Shown one piece after another: positions 61,150 through 64,000 of a stretch of DNA of 64,000 nucleotides (the stretch's first letter is position 1; the number at the start of each line of letters is the position of its first letter). Made by a program: the position numbers and the translations under genes. Source of the DNA: Betaproteobacteria bacterium (GTDB lineage: Bacteria > Pseudomonadota > Gammaproteobacteria > Burkholderiales > Rhodocyclaceae); NCBI GenBank assembly GCA_016720065.1, contig JADJXY010000002.1:1-64000 (forward strand), in the 5' to 3' direction. Below the pieces are notes generated by a model that saw only the letters and a list, made by a program, of their open reading frames with translations, did no database searches and was not told where the DNA came from.

Positions 61150-64000
61150 TCACCCACACCAACCCGGAACCAGCGCCTCCCGCCATTCCTCCAGGTGGTC
61201 CTCCAGCACGCAGTGCCGCCGCACCCAGGCGGCGAGTTCCTGGCCCAGGCGGTGGCGGGTATCCGGGTCGGCGGCCAGGGCGTGGAGGGCCGTGATCCAG
61301 GCTTCCGGGGTGTTGGCCACCCGGATCACCGGCGGGGCGTTTTCCCGGTAGGGCAGGATGTCGGTGCAGATGACCGGCCAGCCGAGCCAGCCGTAATCCA
61401 GCAGGCGGAGGTTGCTCTTGGCTTCGTTGAAGAGGCTGATCTCCAGGGGGGCGAGGGCGATGTCCAGGTCCAGGGCGGTGAGGCGGGCGGGGTAGTCGGG
61501 GAAGGGGACGGCGGGGTGGATTTCCCGCACCCAGGCTTCGCAGCCGGCGGGGGCCATGCCGAAGAAGACCCAGTCGAAGGCCTCGGCAGTGGCGGCGATG
61601 ACGGGGCGCAGCAGGGCCAGGTCGGCGGCGTGCTGCTGGGCGCCGGCCCAGCCGACCCGCAGGCGCCGGGGAGGCGCCGCTTCCCGGGGCGGGGGCGCCA
61701 CGCCTTGCCACAGGGCGCGTTCCAGGCGGTTGGGGACGACGCGCACCGACTCCACCAGGGGGCCGTAGAGTTCCGCCAGGGGCGGAGTCGAGACCACCAG
61801 GCGCTGGCAGAGGCCGAGGGCTTCGCGCAGGCGCCGGTCGAGCTGGGCGCCGCTGAAGTGGGTGGCGTAGGGGTGTTGCGGGGGCAGGTCGCCGATGCGG
61901 TCGTCCAGGCCATAGACCCGGGGCAGGTCCGGGAAATCCCGGGCGCAGCGGGCGATGCCTTCGGCGAGGCGCAGGTCGTCGACGATGAAATTCCAGTAGG
62001 TGGCGTCCGGGGCCAGGGTGGCGATTTCCGCCCCGGTCAGGCAGCTCACCTGATTGGAGTGGGGGCGGCCGAAGAGCAGGGTGTGGGCCAGGCCGCTCTG
62101 GCGCAGGGCGCGCAGGGGCGAGGCGGCGCGGTAGTCGTGCAGGAGCGTGGTCTGGGAGGCGGCCAGGATGCGGGGCTTGCTGTCGCCGGGGCCGGGGGGC
62201 CAGCCGCCCTGCATGTCGGTGGCCGGGGCGGGGGAAGCGGGCGGCGCTGCGGCTGCCGCAACCGCCGGTACAGCGGTTCGAGGCCGGCGGGGGACGGGGT
62301 TGAGGGCTTCCAGCCACTCCTGGGCATGGTCTTCCAGCAGGTAGCGGGCGCGTACCCAGGCTTCCAGGCGGCGGCCTTCGGCCCGCAGGGCCTCGCGCTC
62401 GGCCAGGCGCTCGCGCACGGCGGCGATCCAGGCTTGCGGGCGATTGGGCACGCGGCACACGGGGGCGTCGTCGCTGCGGTAGGGGAGGATGTCGGAAGCG
62501 ATGACCGGCCAGCCGAAGATGCCGTACTCCAGGAGGCGCAGGTTGCTCTTGGCTTCGTTGAACAGATTGATTTCCAGGGGCGCCAGGGCCAGGTCGAGGT
62601 CCAGGCTGGCGAGTTTGGCCGGGTAGGCGGCGTAGGGCTTCACCGGGGGGTGGAATTCGGCCACGAAACGTTCGCAGCCGGCGGGGATCATGCCGAAGAA
62701 GACCCAATCCACTTCCCCCGCCAGGGCTTCGACCAGAGGGACGACCAGGGCCAGGTCTCCCCCGTGCTGCAGGGCACCGGCCCAGCCGACCCGGGGCCGC
62801 GGGCTTTTGCGCGGCGGCTTGGGGCGCGCCGCGGCGTCCAGCCACAGGGCTTTTTCCAGGCGGTTGGGGACGATGCGGGTATCCGCCACCTGGGGGCCGT
62901 AGAGTTCGGCCAGGGGGGCGGTGCTGACGATGAGCCGGTCGCTGTGGGCCAGGGCCAGGGCCATGCGCTCCGCTACCTTCTCCCGGGGCAGCGAGCGGTG
63001 GGCGGCGTTGTAGGCGGGGATGTCGGACACGCGGTCGTCCAGGGAGAAGACGCGGGTGATGTCCGGGTTGAAACGCGCCGCGGCCAGATAGCCGCGCAGG
63101 CGAACGTCGTCGATGGTGGCCTGGGCGTAGAGGACGTCAGGGGCGAGGCGGGCCAGTTCTGCCGGCGTCGGCGCCCGTTCCCGCCCCGGCCAGGGTTCGC
63201 AGGCGCTGGCGGTCTGGGCCAGCCCCAGGCGGTCCAGGGCGCGCAGGGGGGCGCTCACCCGGTATTCGGCCTGCCCCGAAGGGGCGAGCGGCAGGGCCAG
63301 GATGCGCAGGGCGTCGGCCCGGCCCGGGCGCCAGCGGGCGACGAGGTCGGTCTCGGCCAGGGCGCTGCCGTCGGCCAGGGAGAGGTTGCGGTTCCAGGCC
63401 GGGTCGGCGGCCAGCCGCGGCAGCCAGCGCTGGACGAAGGGGGCCGGGTCTTCCTGCACGGCGGGGGCGGGGGCGAGGCGGTCCAGGCGGGCCAGGGGCG
63501 TCCATAGGGGCGGTTTTCCGGCCGCGGCGAGGCGCAGGGCGGCATCGGCCAGACAGGCGGCAAGGCTGCCGTAGCCAGTATCCAGCCCTCCGGCGGCAGC
63601 GAGGGCGGCGCGGGAGAGCAGCAGGGCGCTGGCGTCCAGGGCGCCCACCCGGTGGGGCAGGGCAGCCCGCCCCAGGGCATCGCCCCCTTGCCCGAAGGGG
63701 GTTCCCGGCAGGGCGGGGCCGAGGGCGCCGCCCAGGCCCAGGACCAGACCGGCGCCTTCCAGCCTTCCCTGGGCATCGACGATGGCCGGGCCGACCATGC
63801 CTGCCCGCCAGCCGTCCAGGGTGGCGACCAGGGTTTGCAGGTGTTCCGGCGTGGCGGGGCGGAGGGCGGCGCTCAGCACCAGGACCAGGTCGTCCGGGCA
63901 GGATTGCAGGGCCTCCGCCAGGGCGCGGGGGTCGGGGGGCAGGGGGCCCGCGCAGCGCAGGGCGGGGTAGTCCGTGGCGGCGACGAGGGCCTGGGGGGAG
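61150..64000 (-). CDS. Very large glycosyltransferase with tandem duplicated domain, 5' end outside window
   Basis: 950 codons are present, open to the right edge. The first part (to about 63280) resembles the end of a GT2 domain (SALLLSRAALAAAGGLDTGY). Two copies of a GT-B-like unit follow: unit 1 about 63280-62240, unit 2 about 62140-61150. Shared motifs: PRVGWAGALQH / LRVGWAGAQQH, DWVFFGMIPAGCE / DWVFFGMAPAGCE, LALAPLEINLFNEAKSNLRL / IALAPLEISLFNEAKSNLRL, WPVIASDILPYR / WPVICTDILPYR. A linker rich in Ala/Pro separates them. Likely assembles surface or flagellar glycan. Confidence 0.8.
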   Translation of the reverse strand, partial: SPQALVAATDYPALRCAGPLPPDPRALAEALQSCPDDLVLVLSAALRPATPEHLQTLVATLDGWRAGMVGPAIVDAQGRLEGAGLVLGLGGALGPALPGTPFGQGGDALGRAALPHRVGALDASALLLSRAALAAAGGLDTGYGSLAACLADAALRLAAAGKPPLWTPLARLDRLAPAPAVQEDPAPFVQRWLPRLAADPAWNRNLSLADGSALAETDLVARWRPGRADALRILALPLAPSGQAEYRVSAPLRALDRLGLAQTASACEPWPGRERAPTPAELARLAPDVLYAQATIDDVRLRGYLAAARFNPDITRVFSLDDRVSDIPAYNAAHRSLPREKVAERMALALAHSDRLIVSTAPLAELYGPQVADTRIVPNRLEKALWLDAAARPKPPRKSPRPRVGWAGALQHGGDLALVVPLVEALAGEVDWVFFGMIPAGCERFVAEFHPPVKPYAAYPAKLASLDLDLALAPLEINLFNEAKSNLRLLEYGIFGWPVIASDILPYRSDDAPVCRVPNRPQAWIAAVRERLAEREALRAEGRRLEAWVRARYLLEDHAQEWLEALNPVPRRPRTAVPAVAAAAAPPASPAPATDMQGGWPPGPGDSKPRILAASQTTLLHDYRAASPLRALRQSGLAHTLLFGRPHSNQVSCLTGAEIATLAPDATYWNFIVDDLRLAEGIARCARDFPDLPRVYGLDDRIGDLPPQHPYATHFSGAQLDRRLREALGLCQRLVVSTPPLAELYGPLVESVRVVPNRLERALWQGVAPPPREAAPPRRLRVGWAGAQQHAADLALLRPVIAATAEAFDWVFFGMAPAGCEAWVREIHPAVPFPDYPARLTALDLDIALAPLEISLFNEAKSNLRLLDYGWLGWPVICTDILPYRENAPPVIRVANTPEAWITALHALAADPDTRHRLGQELAAWVRRHCVLEDHLEEWREALVPGWCG

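Noticed and set aside
61096..63507. 803-codon rightward frame opposite the large glycosyltransferase
   Set aside because: Antisense shadow in GC-rich DNA; repetitive Gly/Val/Glu composition and no motifs.

Overview
The window is high-GC DNA from a motile, respiring betaproteobacterium, most likely Rhodocyclales (Azospira/Dechloromonas-like). The assignment rests on gene content: split coaBC-dut-cytochrome c4, rpmB-rpmG-radC, tungstate-type binding proteins, flavocytochrome c, AceK with two isocitrate dehydrogenases, and a betaproteobacterial flagellar cluster. No rRNA, tRNA or CRISPR array was seen.

Layout. (1) 0-12.2 kb: mutL (cut by the left edge) and a rightward run dedA / lipoprotein / purN / DUF3108 / rsmB / mscS. 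These are followed by a leftward RstAB-like two-component pair with two tiny genes, a desaturase, dsbB, rpmB-rpmG and radC. Ten of these genes are broken by one-base slips, many in homopolymer runs, while nothing beyond 12.2 kb is; this looks like poor consensus rather than real decay. (2) 12.2-23.5 kb: coaBC, dut, a diheme cytochrome; a sigma-54-driven aldehyde dehydrogenase with DUF779; a ModE-like regulator opposite two tungstate-type binding proteins; fccB with a small cytochrome c; another cytochrome c4; then a large inverted repeat. (3) 23.5-31.5 kb: TCA/glyoxylate control: aceK, a GGDEF-EAL protein, monomeric IDH and dimeric Icd carrying the AceK target serine.

(4) 31.6-35.1 kb: an apparent integron remnant. 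A truncated integron-integrase gene with a perfect LexA box and an attI-like stretch faces away from a VOC-protein gene and a YefM/YoeB-type toxin-antitoxin pair. An IS1182-family element sits exactly in the presumed recombination core. The integrase 3' end and the expected fliOPQR genes are both missing at the same junction. (5) 35.1-54.4 kb: flagellar genes fliNMLKJIHGF (leftward), fleSR and fliE (rightward, sigma-54 promoter), an EptA-like transferase, then ycgR, an FlhB-tail protein, a second FliK-like gene, fliT, fliS, fliD, flaG and a short fliC with a sigma-28 promoter. (6) 54.5-64 kb: two TPR/glycosyltransferase-like proteins (one fused to a methyltransferase), an AbiE-type toxin-antitoxin pair with palindromic operators and a nuclease-like N-terminus, and a very large tandem glycosyltransferase running off the right edge. 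Region 6 is probably the flagellin or surface-polysaccharide glycosylation locus, interrupted by AbiE.
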